The notes under the pieces are model-generated. The model saw only the letters and a list, made by a program, of their open reading frames with translations. It was not told where the DNA came from and did no database searches. A stretch of DNA of 64,000 bases. It comes from Cladocopium goreaui. Taxonomy: Eukaryota > Sar > Dinophyceae > Suessiales > Symbiodiniaceae. The stretch spans positions 355,075 through 419,074 of the forward strand of contig CAMXCT020000524.1 of assembly GCA_947184155.2 (NCBI GenBank), read 5' to 3'. Below, piece after piece: positions 29,884 through 41,013 of this stretch; positions within the stretch are counted from its first letter, which is position 1; every line of letters begins with the position of its first letter. The position numbers and the translations under genes are program-made.

Positions 29884-32800
29884 GTATGTTCGAGCAGTAT
29901 CAATATGGGCTCTTGACCATTTGGGGGGGACCACTTTAGTAGCAGATGACATAACTGGTAGGGTGGAACTCTCCTAATTATATAATCAACCAAAGTGAAT
30001 CCGGCGTTGACATCGATATGGGCCTCGTTCAACTTGGGGCAGCACTAGACCAATGAATTTGGTCATTTACAGAGTGAAACCTCACATTTTGGGGCCAATA
30101 GTGCTGATCTATCGCCATAGAAAGCGGCAATCATTGAGAACCGGGACATCTGGGGGCCTGCAGATGTGTTGTGCGTCGTTTCAGATCCTTCAAGCAATTT
30201 TCGGGGGTAACCAAGGGGTATGAAGTATGAATATGGAAGGCTTTGATTACATATGATTATATTATATGGAACAATATTACTCTTTATTTCTATAAGATAT
30301 ATTGGGACATGATTTTTTTTCTGAGGGGTAACCAAAAGATGAATATATGCGATGATTCACTGTCGGAAAATTTCTCGAAATGGCTTCGCAAAGTCTACCA
30401 CGGCTGAGTCACAAGCACTATACCACAGTGCATGTTTATTCATTTGTTTGTTTATTTATTTTTGCCATTTGGCATTTGGATTCGTTTGGCTAGTTCGTCA
30501 AGGTAAAAACGGTTGTGCCATTTTCCCAGCTTCAGGCCCGTGCCAATTGGAGATGTTTTCCCCTATGTATTAAGATATATTACGTACCAAAAATGCCCCC
30601 CAAACGAAACCTTGATTCTTGATTTACTATTGTAACTCTTCGTGACTTGCGGGCCCATATTATGACTGCCAACGGCGGATATCATATATATTCATATATG
30701 AACGACAATGTCCAGTTCAGGGTTGAAAACCATATATGCCAAAACCTAATTTCTCATGGTCACACTATGCTAGAACCATTTTTTTTACGCTTTAGCCCTG
30801 CAGAACCCCACATGTTTGACGATTTGTTCCATCGGGAAAAAACCATTCCATTTGGCCCCAATCGTCACTTGGCCACAACTGGTCAGGGCCTGACGCCACA
30901 TCCGAGTTGTGGGAAGAAGTCTTGCGATACCTGAGACTTCTGTGCCCTGGTGGATTGCCAGAGGGACTTACCCTCTGGTAACTCTGCTTCACTAACAGTT
31001 TGCGAACTGGAAAATCAATGCGAATCACCATTTTTAATAGGTAAACCTATGGAAATCACAATTTATTGTAGGTAAATCAACTGTTTCTGTGGGCCGTTGA
31101 AAAAATAACTAACTTTAACTGTTAGTTTACCAGGGGGTATTGGGGATGATGATAAGCCATAGGGAAGCCATAGGGAATCCTATCATAATAGTTTGATTGG
31201 GACTTATACCAATACCTATTTTATTGTGGATGATAAACCAGGGAAACGTATCAACCAACTAGTATTTCATGAGATGAAATAGGATGGATAGAGTTATTTT
31301 TGAAGGTTCAATTGGATTGGGACAACGATCCCCAAATCCCCGCATGAACTGCAGGTTCTTCGGTAGATTGGGGGGTATAATTGGGGTTTAATAGGCATGA
31401 TGATGATATATATTATATATATGTGTGTGTGGGCAAAATTGATCAAATTTGGGGACCTATAAATATTGATCATTCAGCTGGGAAAAGTATGGAAGAACTT
31501 GGCCCGCCTTTGAACAGATAGATCCTGTAAATGCTGAATCGTTGGGCAAATGGTTGGTTGATAACTTCATGTTCGATCATTTTAAGAAATATTCCTCGAC
31601 AATCCCAAGTAGCCATAAGAATGGTGGTTAACCCCATTTTTTCACTACATTTACATTTTTTTACCATTTGTTTGGGGTAATTGCTTAAAGGGTCTAAATT
31701 GTTTTAGACCTGGTGTTTCTGTGGTTAACTCAAACGATTTGGTATATCACCACACTTTTTATGAAGTTTGTTTGAGCCGTTCCTTCCAGTTTTCTGGAAA
31801 CCATTATTTTGTGAAGTTATATATGCAAGTGCAAGATACACAATTTATGCATCACCGCTATATGGAAGAGTGCATGCGTAATATTTCGGCGGCCAAACAC
31901 CTCGTTTAGCTTGCCCGCGGAGCATTCTGACATTCCTGAAAAGCTGGGTAAAGGATCTTTAAGCGTCACTGCACAAGTCATCCTGAACCCTTCCCAAAAC
32001 CGTAGAATCTCAAATCCTGAAGGCTACACCCCTAAACCCTAAAACATTTAAACACCATGCAAAATGAAGGGAAAACCCTAAACGACCTAAAACCCTAAAC
32101 ACTTAAGTTTAAAGCTCTGATTTTTAAACCCAAAAACCTTAAAAAACTTATGTTGGACGAAACGAGGTGTTCGGGCATGCTAATTAGGAGTTACTACAAA
32201 ATGAAGCAGTAATAGCAATCAAACGGGAACATCAATAAACCAGTTATAGTAATTATAACTTGAACCATTCAATGGCCACATCCCAACCACTCTACCGGTC
32301 GAAGCCAGGTCCAGTGCTCCCTGCTGGCAGCCCATCGTTCAGCTGGTGGAACAGCTCCGAAGGGCGCAAAGGACAGCGGAGAAATCCGGCGCGCTGCGCT
32401 TCCAAAGTCGCAGCTCCCAGGCGCCGGCGATGAATCAAAACCGAGAACCGAGTTGCCACAGTTTTGGTGAGATGAACATCAACCGATATGCCAATAATCA
32501 TAAACCGTATTGAACCATATTAAGCCCTCATAATCTTCATATTCCATATCACCTTCATATAATTCCCATCTAATCCCCATCTAAATCCATGAATGTTTGG
32601 GGCTCCCAGCGGCGCTCAGGACCCCGCCGAGGCGGATCGCTTGCAGCGGCAGCAGCAGGTGGCGCTGCAAACGTCCAAGGAGAAGGAGGAGGAGCTGCAG
32701 CGCCTGTTGCAGCGCCTCAGCCGGATCAACGGACCCGGAACCAACGGTGGACCATATGGGCCCATCTGAAAAGGCGATAAAAATGGCAGCGTAAAAATTA

Positions 32801-35642
32801 GATAATTAAGTAAAAATGGTTAGAGGATTAGAGGATCAAGCTTAACAATACTTAATCTATGGTCAACATATGATATAAGCGTCAACCAGAAAAATGAACC
32901 GTCAATATAGTGAATGTAAGTATCAACAACATTCACCACAATACAACCATTAGAGTTTAGAGGATCAATAGTAAAAATATATATATATATATATTTATAT
33001 ATATATGATTATATATGTAATTATATAGTGTGTCTCATCATTTGTTGCTTCATATCTCTCAGTATTTTCGGACATTGTCAAATCTCCGGCTGCAGGCAGT
33101 TGCATGCTGTGCAACGGGACTGTCCCTTGGCTCATCAGGGTTGTTGGAGATGTCCATCCCCACGAGGGTGACACCACGGGCCGAAAAGGTGATAGTGAAA
33201 AGGTGACAGGCAACTGGCAATTTACCCTCTGGTAAACGTTTACATAACTTTGGAAGGTCATCATTTTTAATGGGTAAATCAACTATAAATAGCCATTTTC
33301 CATAGCTATGTTAAATTACCAGAAGGTATTACTTATAAAAGTTTAAGCCGTTGAAGCTATCTTAAAAAAAAAAGTGGACCTGAGAAACGAGGTCTAAACA
33401 GACTGATTCGCTCACTTCGAGGCAGTCAACTTAGACTAAACATCGCCAAAGGCGAGGACCCGGGGGTGATCAAAACCTCAGGAGTTCTTCAACTCGGTAT
33501 TTGGTGGATGGAAGAAATCCTGCACCAGTTGATAATTTGATAGATGGTTTATCCCATTATAATCCCACTCGGTATTTTTGGAGGGTTCGATTCCCAGTTT
33601 TGCTGCGATGTTCATCCGTTGAAGTGATGAAATCCAGATTTTTCATCCATGAGAGCCTTTATAGCTGGTGCAATTTTCATTCCGTTGGTCTATTACGTCA
33701 TGTTCAAAACCCATTTTGCTTGCACAACTTTTGTTTGTTGCTTCAAAGCGCGTTCACCATTGTCAATCCCCAGTGTTGCCAGTTACAATCCAATGTTTGT
33801 TTCTGAATTTCCATTGGTTTGCTGATTAAACACACCTTTTTTGCTGGTTGAAGTTCCAATTGTTTGTTGTTGTGTTTTTATTGCTTAACTTGGATCACTG
33901 ATTTGCTGAGTACAGAACTTGTATCAACTTGTGTTGAATACAACCAAGGTTCACCCATACTTTCATGTTTTTTCATATTCATTTTGTTGATCAACGAAGA
34001 TTTCTGCCAAAGATCTGTGGCAGGGCAGGGCGAGGTGGAGCTGGAGGCCGCGACCACGGTGGCACACCGTGAGGCAGAGGAGAAGTTGAGGCCGCGGGGC
34101 TGACCTTTGGATGAGTATAAAATACCCATATGATGACATAATATGACATAATATATATATATAAATATAACAGATCTAGTTGATGAATATATCCATATTT
34201 TATATAACATATCCACAAAGTTATACTTTATTATAAGTTGTAACCAACATCAATCAGACTGTCGCCAGGCAGCTGAAACTCCGCCGGGGTCAGCTACAAG
34301 AAGAACGTGGCTTGGAGGATTTTTTGAACGGGGGGAAACCCATGGGTTTTTCACATAGGCTGAACCAAGTAAGAAGGTTCTTAAGCTTTGGGCTTGTCAA
34401 GCACGAGCAAGCACCAGTACGGGCTTGTTGACCATCTATTGTTGGGTAGAATTACAGTCAATGGATTTTTGCTGGGAACATTATTTATAAAATAAAGAGC
34501 CGGTTAGTGGTTTCAATGTCGCGGGAATGATGGTCTCAAAGAAATAGGTTGATTGTTAGGCATTTTAGGGGGGAAGTGATGATGAACCATTGGATGAAAG
34601 GGGTGCCAAATTCCCAATTTTTGGACAAACTGATGAGAAAATGGGGTTGGGACGGTTGGGAAGATGATATTTGCATACTTTTGCGTTCATTTAGTTACTG
34701 ATTGAAATGAGTTTGGTAGGTGCAATTTGTGCAGCTTTATGATGTTTTATGTTTGGATGGGTGCCTCTTTGGGGGTTTCATGTCCAGGATAGGTATCTAT
34801 TTGGATGATGAAAACTCATGACAACTCTAGACATGGGAACCACATAATCGCCTATTGCTCTTGTTAGACACTGCGGGTAGATCATTCGCTTTTTCAAGGT
34901 TTTGCGAACTGAATGTTTCTTCTCTTCTATACTACATGGGATATCACTTTGAACCGCTCCAAGGCTTACAATCCATTTGGGCTTTCCTCCTAGGGTTACA
35001 CCCCGCAGAAACCATGGTGGATGTAGGGGGTGAAATGACATATGACTGAGACCATTTATGGGGTGTTCAATACTAGTGGGTGTGTCAAGACTCATTGGAC
35101 AATCCATTGATTTTGAGACCCTCTACGAGTATTGTTGGTACCCCGGTGAATGATCATTGCCATTGAACACAACTTCTTCCGCGGGCATGAATCATATGAA
35201 TCTCCAAAGCTTGGATCCACGCCCGTTATTTAATGTGGATGACCCCTTGGAAAAAGTATGGCAAAGTATACATGCTTTTTCGCAAAGAAATTGAAGGGAA
35301 AACTCGGGGAAACAAACAAAATAAAGGATTTTTCATTGCCATGTTGAGTGACATGAGAGGATTTTCTCCAAAAAAATGGTACCCTATTTTTACGGGGAAT
35401 TTTTTCCCCCTCCCCGGGGATTTTTTTTCGGCTAAGTTCTCGCAGACTGGTGTGCAAGGGAAGCAAGGCAGCAAGCAAGCAAGGAAGCAAAGACGGGAGC
35501 CAGCGAGCAAGCAAGCAAGCAAGCCAGCCAGCAAGCAAGCAAGCAAGGGGGCCAGCCAGCAAAGCAAACACGCAAGCAAGCAAGGAAGCAAGCAAGCCAG
35601 CCAGCAAGCAAGCAAGCAAGCCAGCGAGCCAGCAAGCCAGCA

Positions 35643-35673
<31 letters not shown>

Positions 35674-38024
35674 AACCAAGCAAGCCAGCAAGCCAGCAAG
35701 CCAGCAAGCCAGCAAGCCAGCAAGCAAGGAAGCAAGCCAGCAAGCCAGCAAGCCAGCAAGCCAGCAAGCCAGCAAGCAAGCAAGCAAGGGAGCCAGCGAG
35801 CAAGCAAGCAAGCCAGCCAGCAAGCAAGCCAGCCAGGCAGCCAGGCAGCCAGCCAGGCAACCAGCAACTGCACCACTGTACCACTAAAAATATAGCTGCC
35901 GTGGCGGGTCGGTGGTGATGGTTGGTGCTAGGATACCCAGAATGGGAAAGTGATACGTCTAGATGGCAGTGATCATAAAAAATGTTATACCATGGAAAAA
36001 GAACCAAAGTGATGTGAAATTCAAAAATTGCAAAGAAAACCTGCAATTTTGGCGATCCAGGTATGTATTATATACATACATACATATGTACAGGTAGTCA
36101 TTTAGATACATATTTTGTGGCTATTTATTTGCGCATATCCAACAACAGCAACAACAGCAACAACAAGCATAACAATAAACACAATAACAACAACGATCAC
36201 AACAGCAAGCATCACAACAACAACCAACACCAACACCAACACCAACACCACCAACAACAACAACAACAACAACCATCACAACAACCATCACAACAACAAC
36301 CAACAACAACAACAACAACCATCACAACAACAACCATCACAACAACAACAACAACAAACAACAAACAACAACAACAACAACAACAACAACCACCATCACA
36401 ACAACAACCATCACAATGACAAACATCGCAACAACAAACATCACAACAACAAACATCGCAACAACAAACATAACAAAGAAACAACAACAAACATTACAAC
36501 AACAGACAGCACAACCACAAACATAACAGCAACAAACGTAACAACAACAAATACAACAACATAGAAGGTTCCAGCCCCCAAATCCTACAAATAGCACGCA
36601 AACTGAAAGGTTCCTGCGCGCAAATGCGGCAAATAGCATGATAAATAGAAGGTTCCTGCGCCCAAATGCGGCAAATAGCATGCAAAATGAAAAGTTCCAG
36701 TGCCAAAATGCTGCAAATAGCATGCAGCATGGAAGGTTCAGCTCCAAAATGCTGCAAATAACACGCAAAATGAAAGGTTCCAGCTCCAAAATGCTGCAAA
36801 TAGCACGCAGCATGGAAGGGAAGTGGCAGGATACATGCAGGGGAGGGAAAACAGAACAGATCAGGAAACACATTCCCCGGGGCAGGGGGAAAAAAATCCC
36901 TGGCGAGATTCAGCACCAAAAAAAATGTGTAAGTGAACACCCCATTGCTGTGATTTGAAGATCAACTATTTGCTCCCATACTTGTCGCTTCACACTCACA
37001 TCCATGTTTGGCAGCTTAAATCCCAATGTTTGACCTCAGCATCCCCTTTAGTTCCAACACAAGTAGTCACTTCATTTGTTCAACGAAATAATCTTTGGAT
37101 AGTTGCATACTGCCATATTGGTTACAGTCCACTTTTTCATGCTCAACATATCCCATATCCCATCCAAATTCCATCCAAATTCCCATATCCCAATCATCAT
37201 AGCTCTGATTTTTGGTGGCAAAAGCTCCACTTTCCATGGTGGATCACCCATTCCGGGACGCTCCTGAGGTAGCCAGCAGCAACAGAACTTGCAGGCAGCC
37301 AGGCACCAGCTGAACCAACCCTGGGCCCCTTGGATTTCATGATGTTCATGGGGATTTGCTCAGGGATTGCCCTTCAAAGTCACTAATAGCTATGGGGAAT
37401 GAGCCGTTTATAGATGATTTAAACCGATAATTATTTACCTATTGAAATGGTGATGATCCAAATATCCGTATGAGTTTACTGGAGGCTAATTGGGTTTGCT
37501 ATGGGCATTCCACGGGATCAATGGTGATTTAATAGACACTGGATTCTAATGGTGATTAATGGGGATGATAATGGTGAAATATAAAGAATTATGATTGGTT
37601 GCATAGTTATTGTAGGTTTTTTACCATCGTCCCAACTAAGGGTTTTACCCGGCCATGAGCTGAGGGTTGGAGTATGTTTTGTTCCCTCAAGAAATGGGTG
37701 ATTCTCACGGTCCGTGTTAGTCTGGGAGATGCTAATGTATATATGTTTATATTCAAGTATGTACAATCATTACCATTTTATTTTTACATATATATATATC
37801 AATTTTGTTGTATACATTCTACATCCAATAATCCAATAAACACAAATCACCTTTGATCAGAATATCCTGTTGATATTCTGTTTTCAAATAGGAGCTATAT
37901 ATATATTAACATATATTATAACATATCATAACCCATAAATAGAGGAACCCAACCAATCACGTTCGCAATCTATCCCCAGGAAAGCGCCAAGTACTCCCTG
38001 GACAGACTGCGCTCGCGATTACAG
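29790..38024 (+). CDS. Coiled-coil protein gene, multi-exon
   Basis: Gene span. It begins with an ATG at 29790, one base after CTTTCAAG, a possible spliced-leader acceptor. Exons at 29790-29883, 30887-30949, 32309-32428, 32610-32746, 33096-33188, 34024-34093, 34269-34317, 37277-37294 and 37980-38024 have mostly compatible phases if GC donors (34093, 37294) and GA donors (32428, 34317) are allowed. The predicted protein is rich in Gln, Glu, Arg and Leu, with heptad-like stretches (LQRQQQVALQTSKEKEEELQ; QLKLRRGQLQEER; ESAKYSLDRLRSRLQ). No family is recognised. It may continue into the exons from 40945 onward. Large simple arrays (35456-36825) lie in its longest intron. Confidence 0.55.
30887..30949 (+). 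CDS. Coiled-coil gene exon 2
   Basis: Acceptor CTGGTCAG. Phase 1 from exon 1 gives GPDATSELWEEVLRYLRLLC, an amphipathic helix. Donor CCCTG/GTGGAT; a GC donor about 10 bp later would suit the next exon's phase. Confidence 0.65.
30969..31139 (+). mobile_element. Inverted-repeat element, family A (long form)
   Basis: TACCCTCTGGTAACTCTG at the left and GTTAGTTTACCAGGGGGTA at the right. At 171 bp it is longer than the usual ~105 bp and repeats the AATCACCATTT block internally. It begins 20 bp after exon 2. Confidence 0.75.
31478..31623 (+). other. Possible exon or old coding fragment
   Basis: After CATTCAG the frame reads WEKYGRTWPAFEQIDPVNAE, SLGKWLVDNFMFDHFKKYSS and on to a GT donor or a TAA at 31629. 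Strongly protein-like, but its phase does not join exons 2 and 3. Confidence 0.35.
31891..32176. repeat. Short inverted repeat enclosing telomere-like repeats
   Basis: CCAAACACCTCGTTT (31893-31907) faces AAACGAGGTGTTCGG (32160-32174). Between them, at about 32028-32103, are several AAACCCTAAA copies, the (CCCTAAA)n complement of the plant-type TTTAGGG telomere repeat. Confidence 0.65.
32309..32428 (+). CDS. Coiled-coil gene exon 3
   Basis: Acceptor GAAGCCAG. The favoured frame reads SSAPCWQPIVQLVEQLRRAQ and RTAEKSGALRFQSRSSQAP, a helical segment. The GA donor at 32429 would complete an Ala codon with exon 4. A GT donor at about 32469 is an alternative. Confidence 0.55.
32610..32746 (+). CDS. 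Coiled-coil gene exon 4
   Basis: Acceptor GGCTCCCAG, donor CCAACG/GTGGAC. Reads GAQDPAEADRLQRQQQVALQ, TSKEKEEELQRLLQRLSRIN and GPGTN. Clear heptad-like spacing of Leu; the best-supported coiled-coil exon. Confidence 0.8.
33096..33188 (+). CDS. Exon, frame uncertain
   Basis: Acceptor CGGCTGCAG, donor GAAAAG/GTGATA. Phase from exon 4 gives GSCMLCNGTVPWLIRVVGDV and a His/Gly-rich end. The phase 0 frame (GLLEMSIPTRVTPRAEK at its end) is also open. The first is chosen because it also fits exon 6. Confidence 0.5.
33223..33328 (+). mobile_element. Inverted-repeat element, family A
   Basis: TACCCTCTGGTAAACGTTTA at the left and AAATTACCAGAAGGTA at the right. It begins 34 bp after the preceding exon. 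Confidence 0.75.
34024..34093 (+). CDS. Coiled-coil gene exon 6
   Basis: Acceptor CTGTGGCAG. Reads GQGEVELEAATTVAHREAEE then KLRP. The GC donor after 34093 joins in phase to QLKLRR. If read through, the frame meets TGA at 34101, so a terminal exon is the alternative. Confidence 0.6.
34269..34317 (+). CDS. Coiled-coil gene exon 7
   Basis: Acceptor GTCGCCAG. Reads QLKLRRGQLQEERGLE in the phase set by exon 6. The end at a GA donor is tentative. Confidence 0.5.
34318..35440. other. Long intron or intergenic stretch
   Basis: AT-rich sequence without a convincing exon. Confidence 0.5.
35456..35872. repeat. AGCA/AGCC tetranucleotide array
   Basis: About 415 bp of GCAA and GCCA tetranucleotides. 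All frames are open on both strands for over 140 codons (Ala/Ser/Gln/Lys on +, Leu/Ala/Cys/Trp on -). These are repeat translations. Confidence 0.95.
36130..36562. repeat. CAA trinucleotide array
   Basis: Imperfect (CAA)n with CAT, CAC and AAC variants for about 430 bp. The open frames (poly-Asn/Thr/Gln/His) are repeat translation. Confidence 0.95.
36565..36825. repeat. ~41-bp tandem repeat array
   Basis: About six copies of AAGGTTCCAGCTCCAAAATG followed by CTGCAAATAGCA(C/T)GCA. The block AAATGCGGCAAATAGCATGC is close to AAATGTGGCAAATACCATGC of the array at 228-478, so the two belong to one satellite family. Confidence 0.85.
37277..37294 (+). CDS. Coiled-coil gene microexon
   Basis: Acceptor GTAGCCAG. 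Reads QQQNLQ and ends at TTGCAG/GCAGCC (GC donor), in phase with exons on both sides. The frame is open further (AARHQLNQPWAPW), so it may be longer. Confidence 0.4.
37980..38024 (+). CDS. Coiled-coil gene exon
   Basis: Acceptor TATCCCCAG, donor TTACAG/GTTAGT, exactly 15 codons in phase 0: ESAKYSLDRLRSRLQ. Confidence 0.7.
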
Positions 38025-38161
38025 GTTAGTGAGTTGTGAGCGCAGAGATGCCCAGGTCATTTATCCTTTGGTTGTTCTGAGGAGCTCAAAATCATCCAGT
38101 TCGTTAGCTGGTTAATGATTGTTGATGATGGTTAATGATGGTTAATGATGGTAGAATATAT

Positions 38162-38261
38162 CTGGTTGGTGGTTTGGAACATGAATTTTATTTTTCCATA
38201 TATTGGGAATAGTCATCCCAACTGACTAAGATTTTTCAGAGGGGTTGAAACTACCAACCAG
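38162..38261 (+). mobile_element. Inverted-repeat element, family B
   Basis: CTGGTTGGTGGTTTGGAACA at the left and AAACTACCAACCAG at the right, with the CATATATTGGGAATAGTCAT core. Confidence 0.8.
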
Positions 38262-38955
38262 GTACCAGTTTTTCAGTATAAAAACGCATGGTATTAGGGT
38301 CCATTTCAAGGGACATCCATCTGTGGTTTTGTGCGTAAGGGCAGTCTCTGGGACACGGTGATGCTCACAGAAAGACACGGAAACATCAGGGAGCCTCTTG
38401 TTAGGTGGGCGTGGGTCAAAATGAGAGATGGCAAACAGAACCTGCCAATCTCATGAGCATGTTTAATCCTGTTTTTTTTTTGGGTGGGATGTATTGGCCC
38501 CCACCCATCCCTTCAAATGCTTCAAAAATGGCAGTGATTGTCATTACAAAAGCTGAAGATAGCCATTTCTCACTTTTTTGGGCTGGTCCAGGGTTCGCAT
38601 TCATCAGATTTCATCACGTGCTTGTGATGGGGAATGAAATTGCTGAGCATATCCATGTTTTCTCCACCAAAAGTAGATCATTGCCACCCCTAAACCTTGA
38701 GTAAGCAACTTATTGATCATGTTTATCCAACAAAAAGGGGCACCAATCATCATTTGACATCGACACATGGCACATTTATATATATATATATATATACAAT
38801 TATATACACGTGTGGTTTTTATTACTACTGTTATTAATATTCTTTTTAATATCATCATTATTTTTCTCTGAGAAGCGGCCAAAACATCGTATTTTGTTTC
38901 TGTCCTTTGAATGACCCCGCCCTTCCGTTCCGTTGGCCACTGATCCTGGACAAAG

Positions 38956-39011
38956 CTTCAGCCGGGTGGTCACCAAACAGGGCTGCCATGCGCGCAAGCG
39001 GTTGGGGGAAG
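38956..39011 (+). other. Possible exon, strand not certain
   Basis: After GGACAAAG the frame reads FSRVVTKQGCHARKRLGE to a GT donor. The minus strand here is also open and protein-like. Confidence 0.3.
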
Positions 39012-39175
39012 GTCGTGGCGTTTGAATCAAATATCTAGGGAAACCGTTGGAAATATTAAAATTTTAGGTTTAGGTAACTAATATATTTATATATATTATA
39101 GGTTTAGGTAGCAAATATATAGGGGAAGTTTCTTTGGACATGGGAGCTAATGTGGATGGTAAGTATTTTGTGATG

Positions 39176-39272
39176 AAAACACCTGGTGTGTCGACATGCG
39201 TTCGTTCGCTGCCAAGCCGCACGTTGTTCGGCATGACAAACCGATCCATTTCCATCAGATGTGCCAATTGAT
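39176..39272. other. Coding-like segment, strand unresolved
   Basis: Plus strand reads WCVDMRSFAAKPHVVRHDKP; minus strand reads LMEMDRFVMPNNVRLGSERT. Both look like protein. No clear splice sites. Confidence 0.25.
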
Positions 39273-40268
39273 GCATTAATGATGATACATCAGCCAATTA
39301 TATAGATACATTAAATGTAACTGACATTCATATTTCACTTAATTCTCAAGATACATCAACCAAATATATATAATATATATATATTCCTAAATTCTCGACG
39401 AGCTAGCCAATAACAATCAATCAGATTTAGGGAATCTCACTGATGGATACCGATATAAACATAATTCCACATTCCATCCCAGATCATCCATGGTACTGCT
39501 ATATATTAGCTGACACAAGGGTGGTAAGGATAGGGTGGTTTGTCCCAAATGTTTAGAGTTGTACCTCAAAATCCGTGTGTTTTTCATCATTGCCCTATCC
39601 AATTGGCTATTTGGCGGCATACCCCATTTCCAGACAAACCGCACTATCATGATGTTTCGCTGCTATATCTATCCAGATCCCCATATATACCATTGATTAC
39701 ATCCCCACAAGGTATAGATATCATTGCAGTCACCTTTTCCGAAGAATGACATGTGCCACAGCCAAAGCATGAGTTATGTTTCCACCAGCCAGGGGATGGT
39801 CATCCACCACTAAAAGGTGTTAATCTACCCCTCAAAACGAATTCTTAGTGACGGTGGGATGACCATAGGCCAAATACCATCGCCAGACCATGGTACAAGT
39901 ACCAGATGATACCAGATGCATACTTGCTTACTTGCAGTTCCAGCTATAAGCAAATACATAACCATAGGCCATTGTTACATGCTTGCCGGGGGGCATATCC
40001 CAGCTTTTGGAGGTGAACTCACCCAAGTGATACGCACAAAAATAACCCCAACTGCAGCCCCAAGAATTATCTCATATTATATCCACGGATCGCAGAACTA
40101 TCTATTATCACCATGTAAAATGAACTATCACCATCACCAAGCTTATAGCCACACATATGATTACCATTAGTATTACCCACTATTATTATGGATGACTATT
40201 AGTATTACCATTAGTATCGATGACTTCCCCCCCAAAAAAAGGGCCAAACCTTCACAAATTCGCCCGAG

Positions 40269-40359
40269 GATGGCGCTCCGCTGCGTTGACGCCTCTGAAC
40301 GTCTCAGACCTCACTTTGTAGCCTGGGGACCTGGAAGACACAAGACACGGGCACTGGGG
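40269..40359 (+). other. Possible exon
   Basis: After CGCCCGAG, an ATG-led frame reads MALRCVDASERLRPHFVAWG to a GT donor. Phases with neighbours are unknown. Confidence 0.3.
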
Positions 40360-40511
40360 GTGCCACCAAAGAATTGGATTTTTTAGGGCGCAATGGGTTT
40401 TTAACCTTGAAACTTGTTGCTGACCATTTTCATAAACAAGTCTCGGAACTGAAACAAAACCCAGTTTTTTTTGGTGGAATATTCCCAATTATATGTGGGA
40501 TATAGATGAGT

Positions 40512-40617
40512 TACCCTCTGGTAAACTAACGTAACTATGGAAAATCACCATTTTTCATGGGAAAACTCACTATAAATGGCCATTTTCAATAGCGTTTTGT
40601 ATGTTTACCAGAGGGTA
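40512..40617 (+). mobile_element. Inverted-repeat element, family A
   Basis: TACCCTCTGGTAAACTAACG at the left and TGTTTACCAGAGGGTA at the right; the interior has ACTATGGAAAATCACCATTT. Confidence 0.8.
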
Positions 40618-40944
40618 TAGTTAAAGATTGATGATACTCCAGTTAAAAGCTGGGATGCACATCCAACCAGGGATTTCAAACTCATCAAGCTTCCAAACAT
40701 GGTTCAGGAAACATGACTAACCAGAGGTTAACCATAATTAGTCACTATTAACCATAATTAACCATGATTAACCATCATTAATCATAGTTAACCATTATTA
40801 ACCATCATTAATCATAATTAACCATTATTAACAATCATTAACCATAATTAACCATTATTAACCTATGATTTTCCCAGAACATGACGCATTTTCACCAACC
40901 AAACAACCAGTCCGGTCTAGTCGTGACGGAAGCCACGCGTTTAG

Positions 40945-41013
40945 TCCTCGTTTGCCGAGGACTTGGTGCGATTTCTGAAGAGCTTGGTGGGTGACCCTGG
41001 CTTTGCCTCCGGA
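40945..41013 (+). CDS. Exon of unrecognised gene
   Basis: Acceptor GCGTTTAG, donor TCCGGA/GTGCTA, 23 codons. Reads SSFAEDLVRFLKSLVGDPGF and ASG. Confidence 0.65.

Noticed and set aside
35226-35895. Frames of 145-220 residues on both strands
   Set aside because: Translation of the AGCA/AGCC array plus flanking sequence; not protein-like outside the array.
36063-36873. Poly-Asn/Thr/Gln and poly-Val/Cys frames
   Set aside because: Translation of the CAA array and of the 41-bp satellite.
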